The translations under genes and the position numbers were made by a program. This document shows, piece after piece, positions 7,639-15,392 of a stretch of 23,355 bases of DNA. The notes below the pieces were generated by a model, which saw only the letters and a list, made by a program, of their open reading frames with translations, was not told the DNA's origin and did no database searches. The stretch is from Scybalousia_A sp964626385 (lineage in GTDB: Bacteria > Bacteroidota > Bacteroidia > Bacteroidales > P3). The stretch lies in NCBI GenBank assembly GCA_964626385.1, contig CAZVEO010000032.1, positions 1 through 23,355 on the forward strand. Direction: 5' to 3'. The first letter of the stretch is position 1; each line of letters begins with the position of its first letter.

Positions 7639-8907
7639 ATGAGAATTTGTGGTTACTTTTTCTATTTTGTGTTTTTGTGCTTTTTGAGTGTAAATTCTTA
7701 TGCTCAAAATAGACAGAGTTTGGAAAAAGAAAAAGCAAAAATAGAAAAAGAAATAGCCTCAATGAATGCTATATTAAAGGAAACAAGAAAAAATAAAAAA
7801 CTTTCTTCTACCGAGTTACAGGTAATAAGAAAAAAAGTAGAACAACGTCAACAATTAGTGAAAAATATTTCTACTCAAATAAATATGTTAGACAGTCAGA
7901 TAAAAAATACTCAACAATCTATAACTGACTCCTACCATGATTTGGAAATATTAAAACAAAACTACGTTAAAATGCTTCGCTATGCCCAGAAATATCGTTC
8001 AGGGTTGGACAGGTTACTTTTTATTTTTTCTGCAAAGGACTACCATGAGGCTTATCAACGCTATGTTTTTTTTAAGAAATATGCTTCTTTGCAACGCACT
8101 CAAATGAGTAAGATAGAAAGTAAAACCATACAACTTACTTCTATGACTGATGCTCTTTTGGCACAAAAACAACAGCAATCCAAACTTCTTAAACAAGAAA
8201 AAGCTAACACAGCGACTCTTAATAAAGAGAAACAACAACAAGAGAAAATAGTTAACAGCATAAAACAGCAAGAATCAAAGTTAGCCAAAGAACTTAAAAA
8301 CAAAGAGACTAAACGAAAAAAATTGCAAAATCAAATTAATGCTGCTATAGCGGCAGAGGTAAAAAAACAATCTGCAATAGCAGAAAATAAGCGTAAAAAT
8401 GCTGCTACAAATACTACTAAGAAAGAGGCATCAGAAAAAACTGCTACAAAAAATAAAACATACGTTATGGCTGCCACTCCAAAGGAAGAAGCTTTGAGTC
8501 AAAGTTTTGAAAACAATAAAGGGAAACTTCCATGGCCTGTTGGTAAGGGAGTAATAGTAAGTAGTTTTGGCAAACATCCTCACCCCGATATTGCTGGAGT
8601 GGAGATAGAAAACTTAGGTGTAGATATACGCACAACAAAAGGAGCGGGGATAAAAACTGTTTTTGAGGGCGAGGTTTGTAAAGTTTTTCCAGGACCTAAC
8701 GGTAATAAGATAGTAATAATAAGACATGGAGAATATATGACGGTTTATACTAATTTGGCTTCAGTATCGGTTGCAGACGGTAGCAAAGTTTCTACAGGAC
8801 AAACGATAGGTACCATAGCAATCAACGAAAATGGTGAGAGTGAAATGAATTTTCAGATAAGAAAGGGTGTAAAATGTCAGAATCCGGCAACATGGTTAAA
8901 AAGATAA
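7639..8907 (+). CDS. EnvC-like murein hydrolase activator (coiled coil + degenerate LytM/M23)
   Basis: 422 aa. A signal peptide (ends VNSYAQ, about residue 23) is followed by a long Lys/Glu/Gln-rich coiled coil (about 25-255), an Ala/Lys/Thr linker, and a C-terminal LytM/peptidase M23-type domain (about 296-422; LPWPVGKGVIVSSFG ... GENEDxMNFQIRK-like end). The zinc-binding residues of active M23 peptidases are missing. The usual H-x-G-x-D-I is NLGVDI, and the usual H in the final strand is replaced in EMNFQIR. This is as in EnvC/NlpD, which do not cut murein but switch on amidases for daughter-cell separation. The architecture supports periplasmic EnvC function; the amidase partner is not in this window. 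Confidence 0.9.
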   Translation: MRICGYFFYFVFLCFLSVNSYAQNRQSLEKEKAKIEKEIASMNAILKETRKNKKLSSTELQVIRKKVEQRQQLVKNISTQINMLDSQIKNTQQSITDSYHDLEILKQNYVKMLRYAQKYRSGLDRLLFIFSAKDYHEAYQRYVFFKKYASLQRTQMSKIESKTIQLTSMTDALLAQKQQQSKLLKQEKANTATLNKEKQQQEKIVNSIKQQESKLAKELKNKETKRKKLQNQINAAIAAEVKKQSAIAENKRKNAATNTTKKEASEKTATKNKTYVMAATPKEEALSQSFENNKGKLPWPVGKGVIVSSFGKHPHPDIAGVEIENLGVDIRTTKGAGIKTVFEGEVCKVFPGPNGNKIVIIRHGEYMTVYTNLASVSVADGSKVSTGQTIGTIAINENGESEMNFQIRKGVKCQNPATWLKR

Positions 8908-8955
8908 TTATATAAATCAAATATTTTTTAAACACATATTACAAATTCAAATATT

Positions 8956-11058
8956 ATGAGAAGAGTGAGGCAAGTTGTTTTTTATTTTTTGATGGTTTTA
9001 TTCTGTGCTAACATCTATGCACAAGACCATGCAAAATGGACGTTTGTTACAAATAGAATAAACGATTCTATTTCTGAATTACAATTAAAATGTTCTTTAG
9101 ACAAAGGATGGCATACCTATTCCCAATATACAAAGGGTATGGAAAATCCTATAAAATTTAGTTTTGATAAATCCAAAGATTATCAATTGCTTGGTAGTGT
9201 AAAGGAGCCTGCATACAAATCTCATTATGACAAGTATGCAAATGATACTACACGTTCTTTTGAGGGAAATATTGTATTTCGTCAAAGGGTAAAAGTACTT
9301 TCTTCAAAAGATGTTAAGATTAAAGGCTCAGTTGAATTTCAACTTTGTGAAAACGGTTCTTGTATCCCTCCTGATATAGTAGAGTTTTCTTTTAATGTTA
9401 AGGGCAACCCTAATATTACAGATAACAATACATTAGAGCCATCTTCAGAGCAAGAAACCTTACTTGCTGAAACAGATTCTTATACCACAGAACAAGAGGA
9501 AAATGTTGCATCTCTTTCAAATACAACAACCTCTTTATCTTCAACTACTCAAATAGCAGAATCTGTTGGAGATACCCAAGATTTGGCAAACAAATCATTG
9601 CTTATGGTATTTTTGATTTCGTTTGGAGTGGGATTAATAACTTTGTTGACACCTTGCGTCTTCCCTATGATACCTATGACAATATCATTCTTCTTACATG
9701 GCAAGAAAACTAATAGACAAGGTAGAAAACAAGCGTATTTCTTTGGACTTTCCATTGTATTGATTTTTGCTGTATTAGGATTGTTGCTGACTTTGATTTT
9801 TGGTAAAGATGCTATGTATATAATTTCTACTCATTGGATACCTAATGTTTTGTTTTTCATTATTTTTATGGTTTTTGCTCTGTCTTTCTTTGGTTTGTTT
9901 GAGATAACTATGCCAAGCAAATGGGTGAATAAATCAGATAAAGAAAGTGAAAAAGGAGGTTTATTGGGCGCATTTTTCATAGCTTTGACCACAGTTTTAG
10001 TATCTTTCTCTTGTACAGGTCCTATACTTGGAGCCGCTTTGGTGGAAATGGCTTCAGGTTCATCGAACTCATTTATTTTCTTTGTATCTATGCTTGGTTT
10101 TGCAATAGGTTTTGCATTGCCTTTTACTTTGTTGGCTATGTTTCCTTCTTTCTTAAAGAATATGAAAAGCGGTTCTTGGTTAAACAGTGTGAAAATTGTT
10201 TTTGGATTTTTGGAAATTGCCTTAGGTTTAAAATTTTTGATGGTAGCCGACCAAGCATGTAATTGGGGTATATTGCCAAGAACTACATATCTTTGCATAT
10301 GGATAGTTATTTTCATTATGATAGGATTTTATTTGTTAGGAAAGTTAAAATTCAAAGGAGATTCCGAATTAAAACACATAACCGTACCTCGTCTTTTCCT
10401 TTCAATTATTTCATTTTCTTTTGCCATATATATGATACCGGGACTTTGGGGCGCTCCTTTGAGTACTATTTCCGGTTACCTACCACCTGTTTCTTCACAA
10501 GAATACAATATTGAAAAACTAATAGTAGACAACAAAGCAACTGTTGTTTCCTCTGACCAAAAAGATGATTTTCCTATCAAGAGAAAATATGCCGATAAAT
10601 TGGACGAACATGTACCTGTTGGCTTTAGAGCTTTCTTTGATTTGGACGAAGCAAAAGAATACGCTAAAAAAGTTGGCAAACCTTTGTTTTTGGACTTTAC
10701 TGGAAAGTCCTGCGCTAACTGCAGGGAGATGGAAACTGCTGTTTGGTCAGTACCAGCTGTAAAGAAAATGATTCAAGAGGATTACATTTTGGTTTCTTTA
10801 TATTGTGATGAAAATACTATAGAACTTCCTCAAAATGAGTGGAAGGTAATGAATGGTAAAACCATTAAAACACTTGGCAGAAGAAATCACAATTATCAAA
10901 TAGAGAAATTTCACGCTAATGCACAACCTCTCTATGTTCTTATGGACGCTGAAGGTAATCTATTAACAGAAAAACCACAACCATACGATAAGAACGTAGA
11001 TAAGTTTATAAACTTTTTGTCCTCAGGCTTAGATAAATTTAATTCAACAAAACAATAA
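8956..11058 (+). CDS. dsbD: thiol:disulfide interchange protein DsbD
   Basis: 700-aa inner-membrane protein that carries electrons from cytosolic thioredoxin to periplasmic thiol proteins. Order: signal peptide (ends ANIYAQ); N-terminal DsbD-alpha domain (about 24-150) with the pair Cys131/Cys136 in CENGSC; a Ser/Thr-rich linker; a membrane core of about eight helices (about 212-505) with the redox cysteines Cys234 (TPCVFP) and Cys353 (SCTGP); and a C-terminal thioredoxin domain with C-A-N-C at residues 586-589 (GKSCANCREME). All three cysteine pairs expected for DsbD are present. Length is somewhat above the E. coli protein (about 565 aa), mainly from the linkers and thioredoxin part. It follows the EnvC-like gene by 48 bases and precedes an exonuclease gene by 21 bases. 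Confidence 0.95.
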   Translation: MRRVRQVVFYFLMVLFCANIYAQDHAKWTFVTNRINDSISELQLKCSLDKGWHTYSQYTKGMENPIKFSFDKSKDYQLLGSVKEPAYKSHYDKYANDTTRSFEGNIVFRQRVKVLSSKDVKIKGSVEFQLCENGSCIPPDIVEFSFNVKGNPNITDNNTLEPSSEQETLLAETDSYTTEQEENVASLSNTTTSLSSTTQIAESVGDTQDLANKSLLMVFLISFGVGLITLLTPCVFPMIPMTISFFLHGKKTNRQGRKQAYFFGLSIVLIFAVLGLLLTLIFGKDAMYIISTHWIPNVLFFIIFMVFALSFFGLFEITMPSKWVNKSDKESEKGGLLGAFFIALTTVLVSFSCTGPILGAALVEMASGSSNSFIFFVSMLGFAIGFALPFTLLAMFPSFLKNMKSGSWLNSVKIVFGFLEIALGLKFLMVADQACNWGILPRTTYLCIWIVIFIMIGFYLLGKLKFKGDSELKHITVPRLFLSIISFSFAIYMIPGLWGAPLSTISGYLPPVSSQEYNIEKLIVDNKATVVSSDQKDDFPIKRKYADKLDEHVPVGFRAFFDLDEAKEYAKKVGKPLFLDFTGKSCANCREMETAVWSVPAVKKMIQEDYILVSLYCDENTIELPQNEWKVMNGKTIKTLGRRNHNYQIEKFHANAQPLYVLMDAEGNLLTEKPQPYDKNVDKFINFLSSGLDKFNSTKQ

Positions 11059-11079
11059 ATTGTCTTATACCAAGAAACT

Positions 11080-11667
11080 ATGTTATCAACTTTGGCTAAG
11101 CCTGATATAGATAGAGGGTTTTGTTTTACTGCAATAGATTTTGAAACAGCAGACAAATATTTTCCTTGCTCTTTGGGTATAGCCAAAGTAGAGAATAGTA
11201 AAGTTGTGGAAGTAAAAAATTGGTTAATAAAGCCTATTTGTTTTCCTTATTTTCAACACTACGCTCAAAAAATACATGGTATTCACAAAGAAGACGTTGA
11301 AGACAAACCAACTTTCAATAAGATATGGAAAGAAATCAAACCTTATCTTAATAATACTATGATACTAGCGCACAACGCTTCTTTTGATATTACTGTGTTG
11401 AGAAGAACTTTGACTTATTATCACCTTGAAAAACCACAAAGCCATTATCTTTGTACATACGTACTTTCAAGGGATGTTTGGAAAGATTCTCAAAAGTTTT
11501 CTTTGGACTATCTATGTAATTTGGAGCATATAAACCTAAATCATCATCATTCAGATTCGGATGCTTTGGCTTGTGCAGAACTTTTTTTGAGAGAAACGCA
11601 ACATTTAGGTGCTTCTTCTTTTGAAGAGTTGAAGAAAATAACTCACCGTAGATACAATAGAGTGTAA
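11080..11667 (+). CDS. DnaQ-fold 3'-5' exonuclease (DEDDh family)
   Basis: 195-aa stand-alone exonuclease domain of the DNA polymerase III epsilon/DnaQ type. The DEDDh motifs are visible: Exo I is AIDFET (Asp20, Glu22), Exo II is AHNASFD (His98-Asp103), and Exo III is the cluster HHHSDSDA with His156 and Asp161. The first Asp/Glu pair, Asp103 and Asp161 would bind two metal ions. No BRCT, polymerase or UvrC-like extension is present. It could be a proofreading-type epsilon homologue or a general repair or RNA exonuclease. It lies 21 bases after dsbD and is followed by a strong hairpin, so it ends this transcription unit. Confidence 0.88.
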   Translation: MLSTLAKPDIDRGFCFTAIDFETADKYFPCSLGIAKVENSKVVEVKNWLIKPICFPYFQHYAQKIHGIHKEDVEDKPTFNKIWKEIKPYLNNTMILAHNASFDITVLRRTLTYYHLEKPQSHYLCTYVLSRDVWKDSQKFSLDYLCNLEHINLNHHHSDSDALACAELFLRETQHLGASSFEELKKITHRRYNRV

Positions 11668-11674
11668 AAAAATA

Positions 11675-11707
11675 TTAAGAGAGGTTAAAGTTTTTAACCT
11701 CTCTTAA
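11675..11707. terminator. bidirectional 15-bp hairpin terminator
   Basis: TTAAGAGAGGTTAAA (11675-11689) and its exact complement (11693-11707) are separated by a 3-base loop. The hairpin sits between convergent genes (plus-strand exonuclease, minus-strand beta-barrel gene). An A-run on its left serves as the U-tract for the minus-strand transcript; the plus side has only a short CTT after the stem. Confidence 0.8.
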
Positions 11708-11744
11708 CTTATGCTAACCATATTTTTTACCTACGCTACTTATA

Positions 11745-12419
11745 CTAAAAGAAGAAGTTTACTCCTACATCAAAGGTATTTATTCTGAAATATTCTTTCT
11801 GCATAATAGGGAATAAGTTATAATCTATACCATCATAATAGGTATTGGAAGACAGACTATATCTATACTGCATAAGAAACTGTACTCTATGATTACCCAT
11901 AACATCAAAACCCAATCTAAACAGCAAATAAGGAGAAAAAGTATTTTTCATTGCTATTTCTTGTGAATCTGTGTCTATGTTAAATAGACCAGAAAGACCA
12001 GCACCAACAAATAATTTATTTTCTCCCATTATACGAAATTTATAATCAGCAAATAAAGGAATTTCTATATCATAGATTTTTCCTGTCGTTTCGCCATACA
12101 TATCTAAGTCATACCTATAGTTGATTTCCATTCTACTAAAACGAAAAGTTGGAGACACTCCAAATGTTATACTTTTGTTGAGATTAAATTCATACAGTAA
12201 GGATAAATTCAAATCAATATTTTTATCCACCTTGCCAAAACTTCCTCTCCAAACAATTCCATCCCCATCACTAATATTTTTTAGAAATTTATTTGTGGAG
12301 GAGGATAATGAGGAGGATACTCCTATACCGAAATTATGACGTTTTTCGTTGTTTTCTTGTGCAAAACTATTTAGGGTAAATATCACCGCCACTGCAATTA
12401 TTGTTACTAATCTTTTCAT
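11745..12419 (-). CDS. outer-membrane beta-barrel protein (cassette 1)
   Basis: 224 aa. A signal peptide ends NSFAQ (about residue 21), and the mature protein is a run of alternating amphipathic strands ending in FDVGVNFFF, the C-terminal aromatic signature of BAM-inserted barrels. The predicted size fits a small 8-10-strand barrel. It shares the signatures DIEIPLFADY and FSPYLLFRLGFDVMGNHR with the barrel at 13140-13904 (there NIEIPLMYRY and INPFLTVGFSVDKKIGNHR), so the two are paralogues. It lies 52 bases downstream of the remains of a lipoprotein gene, mirroring the second cassette. No substrate can be inferred. Confidence 0.85.
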   Translation of the reverse strand: MKRLVTIIAVAVIFTLNSFAQENNEKRHNFGIGVSSSLSSSTNKFLKNISDGDGIVWRGSFGKVDKNIDLNLSLLYEFNLNKSITFGVSPTFRFSRMEINYRYDLDMYGETTGKIYDIEIPLFADYKFRIMGENKLFVGAGLSGLFNIDTDSQEIAMKNTFSPYLLFRLGFDVMGNHRVQFLMQYRYSLSSNTYYDGIDYNLFPIMQKEYFRINTFDVGVNFFF

Positions 12420-12471
12420 ATCTCTATAATTTTTATTGTTTTATATTTAATTATTTATTATTACATCAATA

Positions 12472-12606
12472 CTATGGAATAACTGTACTAAAAGACACTC
12501 CATCACTCGTAGATACTGACACTGTACCATTGTATATTTTAGGTTTATCTACAGAAAAGAAAGGATTATACTCGGAATCAAAATAATAGAATGTTGCTGT
12601 AGAATT
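12472..12606 (-). pseudogene. C-terminal fragment of cassette-1 lipoprotein, out of frame
   Basis: Between the N gap and the beta-barrel gene, one frame of the minus strand encodes about 44 strand-rich residues (STATFYYFDSEYNP ... VSFSTVIP) ending at TAG (12472-12474). Its frame has a TAA at 12607-12609. The lipoprotein frame entering from the other side reads REIKKSLKFYSNILLF and stops at 12578-12580. A +1 frame change is needed to join them, inside sequence that is not part of the gap. Either the gene is a frameshifted pseudogene or there is an indel error at the contig end. It is also possible that this fragment is not translated. Confidence 0.45.
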
Positions 12607-12620
12607 TTAAAGACTTTTTG

Positions 12621-12830
12621 ATTTCTCTTAGCAAATCAATATTTGCATTCATATCATCAAAATCTTTAAATGATANNNNNNNNNNNNNNNNNNNNNNNNN
12701 NNNNNNNNNNNNNNNNNNNNNNNNNNNNNNNNNNNNNNNNNNNNNNNNNNNNNNNNNNNNNNNNNNNNNNNNNNNATTTCTCTTAGCAAATCAATATTTG
12801 CATTCATATCATCAAAATCTTTAAATGATA
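12621..12830. repeat. exact 55-base direct repeat flanking the scaffold gap
   Basis: Bases 12621-12675 and 12776-12830 are identical over exactly 55 positions and touch both edges of the N run. A repeat that ends exactly at both gap edges, with a length equal to a common assembler k-mer, points to contig-end overlap. The gap may be empty, or it may hide an unresolved loop or tandem repeat starting and ending in this 55-mer. Confidence 0.95.
12676..12775. other. assembly gap (100 N)
   Basis: Exactly 100 unknown bases, the conventional placeholder for a gap of unknown size. It lies inside the cassette-1 lipoprotein gene. Open frames running through the N run are artefacts. Confidence 0.99.
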
Positions 12831-12975
12831 TAAAATTTTCAGACTTAACTAAACTTACCTTTCTCTGAGTACTTCTATTTATATACTCTTCTTCGTGATT
12901 ACAAGCTACAAATATTATTGAACTTGTTAAAAAAGCCATCAATAATACGGCTACAGTTTGCCTTACTTTTTTCAT
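12776..12975 (-). CDS. surface-type lipoprotein, N-terminal part (cassette 1; broken by gap)
   Basis: The visible 66 residues start with a lipoprotein signal peptide ending SSIIFVAC, with Cys25 as the lipidation site. This is followed by NHEEEY, an acidic run just after the cysteine like the Bacteroidota lipoprotein export signal for surface display. The signal peptide and this segment closely resemble those of the lipoprotein at 13918-15129 (same MKK..TV..LLMA.LTSS.IFVACN pattern, and similar at DNA level), but the following residues do not. The gene runs into the N gap. If the flanking 55-mers are simply merged, the frame ends after about 80 residues at 12578. Promoter boxes lie at 12997-13027. 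Function unknown; a beta-barrel gene follows. Confidence 0.75.
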
Positions 12976-12996
12976 GTTTTTTTAATTTTTATTTTG

Positions 12997-13027
12997 CAAA
13001 AATATACATATTTTTATTTAAAACAAA
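12997..13027 (-). promoter_or_regulatory. promoter of cassette 1
   Basis: Read on the minus strand: a -33 TTTG (13027-13024), a 19-base spacer and a -7 box TATTTTTG (13004-12997), followed 21 bases later by the lipoprotein ATG. Both boxes and the spacing fit the Bacteroidota consensus, so cassette 1 can be transcribed independently of cassette 2. Confidence 0.65.
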
Positions 13028-13085
13028 ATATTTTATATTTTTTTTATAATTTTTATTAACTCACAAGTTCTATTTTTTAATATAT

Positions 13086-13125
13086 AATAATAGAAAGAAT
13101 AAATAGTAATATTCTTTCTATTATT
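13086..13125. terminator. 16-bp hairpin after cassette 2
   Basis: AATAATAGAAAGAATA (13086-13101) and its exact complement (13110-13125) surround an 8-base loop. It starts 14 bases beyond the stop of the minus-strand barrel gene and precedes the promoter of cassette 1. The stem is AT-rich and the following minus-strand sequence is only mixed A/T, so termination strength is uncertain. Confidence 0.65.
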
Positions 13126-13139
13126 GTTTGACAGTTATT

Positions 13140-13904
13140 TTATAAATAATATGCTATGGAAACTTCTATATTATGCTTATCAAAAGATTCCGAGTTAGCA
13201 TTATATATAGATCCCCCTCCCATTTTGGAATTAACAAATTCATATTTGTAATTATCATTCAATGGGTAAAAATTAACCAACAACGCTGTTTCAAGTCTAT
13301 GATTGCCTATTTTTTTATCTACAGAAAAACCAACAGTTAAAAAAGGATTAATATCTCTCTTTTTTGTTAAAACAAATTCTCCATCTTGTACTGGGTACTC
13401 CAACCCTGTATTCGCCGTTAAGTTTAACAAAGATGAGACGATTATAAAATCAGCACCTAAACCAATAATACCAGTAAATAGACTTTTCTCTTCTTTATGA
13501 AAAGTGTATCTATACATCAAAGGTATTTCTATATTTTTTATGCGAGAGGTATTTGCATGCCAACCAGCTCCCTGTAAAACATAATCCATACGCCTACTAT
13601 TATATTTAAGTCGTATAGCTAAAGCATTCCATTCATCATACTGATATCTGTAATCTACAAATATTCCCAAACTTCCTTGATTTCTAAGTCCTAATACAGC
13701 ACCCTTATTAATAGTATGATCCCAAACAGTAGAAGCGTAATAATTAAAAGCATCAAAACCTCTATCTAAACAAAATATATTAGTAGATAAACCAAAACCC
13801 CAATAAGTTTTTTTATTATCGCTCTCTTTAGTTACTATATCATTAGTTGCATAAGTTTTACCAACAAATAGTAACAATACTAATAACAATATCTTTGTCT
13901 TCAT
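13140..13904 (-). CDS. outer-membrane beta-barrel protein (cassette 2)
   Basis: 254 aa from the ATG at 13904, which gives a clean signal peptide (MKTKILLLVLLLFVGKTYA). A longer frame from 13940 would add 12 residues, spoil the signal peptide and overlap the upstream gene, so the shorter start is preferred. The mature part is a series of amphipathic strands with a C-terminal strand IEVSIAYYL. It is paralogous to the cassette-1 barrel through the IEIPL and NPFL..GF....GNHR signatures, about 30 residues longer, with divergent loops as expected for surface-exposed segments. It starts 13 bases after the stop of the lipoprotein gene, so the two are almost certainly co-transcribed. Confidence 0.85.
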   Translation of the reverse strand: MKTKILLLVLLLFVGKTYATNDIVTKESDNKKTYWGFGLSTNIFCLDRGFDAFNYYASTVWDHTINKGAVLGLRNQGSLGIFVDYRYQYDEWNALAIRLKYNSRRMDYVLQGAGWHANTSRIKNIEIPLMYRYTFHKEEKSLFTGIIGLGADFIIVSSLLNLTANTGLEYPVQDGEFVLTKKRDINPFLTVGFSVDKKIGNHRLETALLVNFYPLNDNYKYEFVNSKMGGGSIYNANSESFDKHNIEVSIAYYL

Positions 13905-13917
13905 AGTAGTAATATTT

Positions 13918-15129
13918 TTAGTAAACCTTATCATAAACATCTATAGATGTTTTAATTCTACAATCTCCGAGATAATAATAAGGTACATTATTTACAATAC
14001 TTGTTATAAAAGAATTTCTTGTAATATTTGGTAATTTACCCACCTCGTCATCAAATTTAAGTAATGGTATAGATGTATCTATTTCACCATAATCTTTTAC
14101 ATTTAACTTGAATTTAAGAGTTTTATCACTTCCCCAATCCTGCTCTATTAATACAATAACAATATCCATATACTGTTCCTGCCAATCAGAATGCAATAAG
14201 AATGAAACTTTCCTTTTTTCTTTCTTTTTAATTTGTTTTCTTGTGAAGTTTATTCTTTGGGTTGTAACAACCGTAGACATAGATGTCCCCACATAAGAAG
14301 CAGATAACTGAAATTCACTTCCGCCCTTTATCCAAGGATCCCATTGCACACCTCCACTTTTAAATTCTGTAATATACGCTTTATATAGTTTATGTTCATC
14401 AGTCCACTCATTGTATTCACTATCTCTTTCATTTCCTTTGTACTCTATTTTTTCTTCATTATAGACCCAATAAACACCGTCCTTTACTCTACTTCCATTC
14501 TTAAAATCAGGATACTGCTCATAATTATAATCATTAAAGTTTATTACAATTACAGGATAAGCTTCTGAATCAAATTCCTTTTCTGTTATAGTTACTTCTT
14601 TAATTTCACCCTTAACGAACTTAAAACCATTTGTATAATCTGAAGTTGTTTGTTCATCAACATAACAAATAATAGGAATAGTTTTTCCATCCCAATTATC
14701 ATGGTATCCCCAATAGATATTCAAATCTCTGTAGAAATTTGAGAAATCTAGCCCTAAAGCATTTAACATTTTTTCGTCAAAAGCTTGTTGTAAATTTTTA
14801 AAAGAAGACTTACTAACAAGTTTAGAATTTTTTGTATGTAGCACATCAAATACGGGCAAATTCTCGTCCAATCCTAAATTTACTAATTCATCTATACCAC
14901 TATGGATTTCATTTAATATCATCTGATTGGATATTAAATTTTGCATAAAATTGTGTGCAATATCCCTTGTGGGTACATCTTGCTCAAATAAAGGAGCTTC
15001 CTTGTTAAACTTTTTTAGAATACCCTTGTTTGTGTATTCATCTTCTTCATTGTTACAGGCAACAAATATGGTTGAACTTGTTAAAAGTGCCATCAATAAT
15101 ATGACTACCGTTTTGTTTGCTTTTTTCAT
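13918..15129 (-). CDS. surface-type lipoprotein, function unknown (cassette 2)
   Basis: 403 aa. The lipoprotein signal peptide ends SSTIFVAC (Cys25), followed by NNEEDEY, an acidic cluster matching the Bacteroidota surface-export signal rather than an inner-leaflet anchor. The N-terminal third is helical (about 45-130); the rest is rich in charged residues and beta strands, with no domain I recognise (it contains WDGKTIPIICYVDEQTTSDY, WVYNEEKIEYKG and FLLHSDWQEQYMDIVIVLI). There is no visible enzyme motif. It is followed after 13 bases by a beta-barrel gene. The shared signal peptide with the broken cassette-1 lipoprotein but unrelated body suggests reuse of the secretion module with a new surface domain. 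No convincing -7 box is visible just upstream; transcription might read in from the tRNA operon. Confidence 0.85.
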   Translation of the reverse strand: MKKANKTVVILLMALLTSSTIFVACNNEEDEYTNKGILKKFNKEAPLFEQDVPTRDIAHNFMQNLISNQMILNEIHSGIDELVNLGLDENLPVFDVLHTKNSKLVSKSSFKNLQQAFDEKMLNALGLDFSNFYRDLNIYWGYHDNWDGKTIPIICYVDEQTTSDYTNGFKFVKGEIKEVTITEKEFDSEAYPVIVINFNDYNYEQYPDFKNGSRVKDGVYWVYNEEKIEYKGNERDSEYNEWTDEHKLYKAYITEFKSGGVQWDPWIKGGSEFQLSASYVGTSMSTVVTTQRINFTRKQIKKKEKRKVSFLLHSDWQEQYMDIVIVLIEQDWGSDKTLKFKLNVKDYGEIDTSIPLLKFDDEVGKLPNITRNSFITSIVNNVPYYYLGDCRIKTSIDVYDKVY

Positions 15130-15229
15130 GTACTTATTTTTTTGTAATTAAAATTTCAAATACCTATAAATTAAATCATCATATTTGCTAATAGTAAATA
15201 TATACTAAAAGCAATAAAATACATAATAG

Positions 15230-15306
15230 ACACTATAGAGTTTGCGTTTTATCTTATCTGATAACACCAATTATCAAGACAAGTTTTGACAAACCCTCTA
15301 TAATGT
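15230..15306. other. long imperfect stem-loop in gene-free stretch 15130-15392
   Basis: ACACTATAGAG (15230-15240) can pair with CTCTATAATGT (15296-15306), with one G-U, and TTTG (15241-15244) with CAAA (15290-15293) beyond a CC bulge. Between them lie the smaller repeats TTATC/GATAA. It sits between tRNA-Leu and the lipoprotein gene. It may be a 3' structure of the tRNA transcript or a small RNA; I see no coding region in 15130-15392. Confidence 0.4.
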
Positions 15307-15392
15307 TCCTTATTAAAAATCCTCCTATCAAAAAACTATGGTAAGAAAATAACCAACAAGCATTTCAAACAATTGTCGTTTTTTTCTTTAAG

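Noticed and set aside
9831..10316. 161-codon minus-strand open frame
   Set aside because: Antisense to the membrane core of dsbD; Lys/Pro-rich translation typical of reversed hydrophobic codons.
12618..12824. Plus-strand open frame across the N run
   Set aside because: It exists only because unknown bases read as open; both ends are the duplicated 55-mer antisense to the lipoprotein gene.
13905..13940. Longer start for the cassette-2 barrel
   Set aside because: It would overlap the lipoprotein stop and place charged residues before the signal peptide; the ATG at 13904 gives a normal signal.
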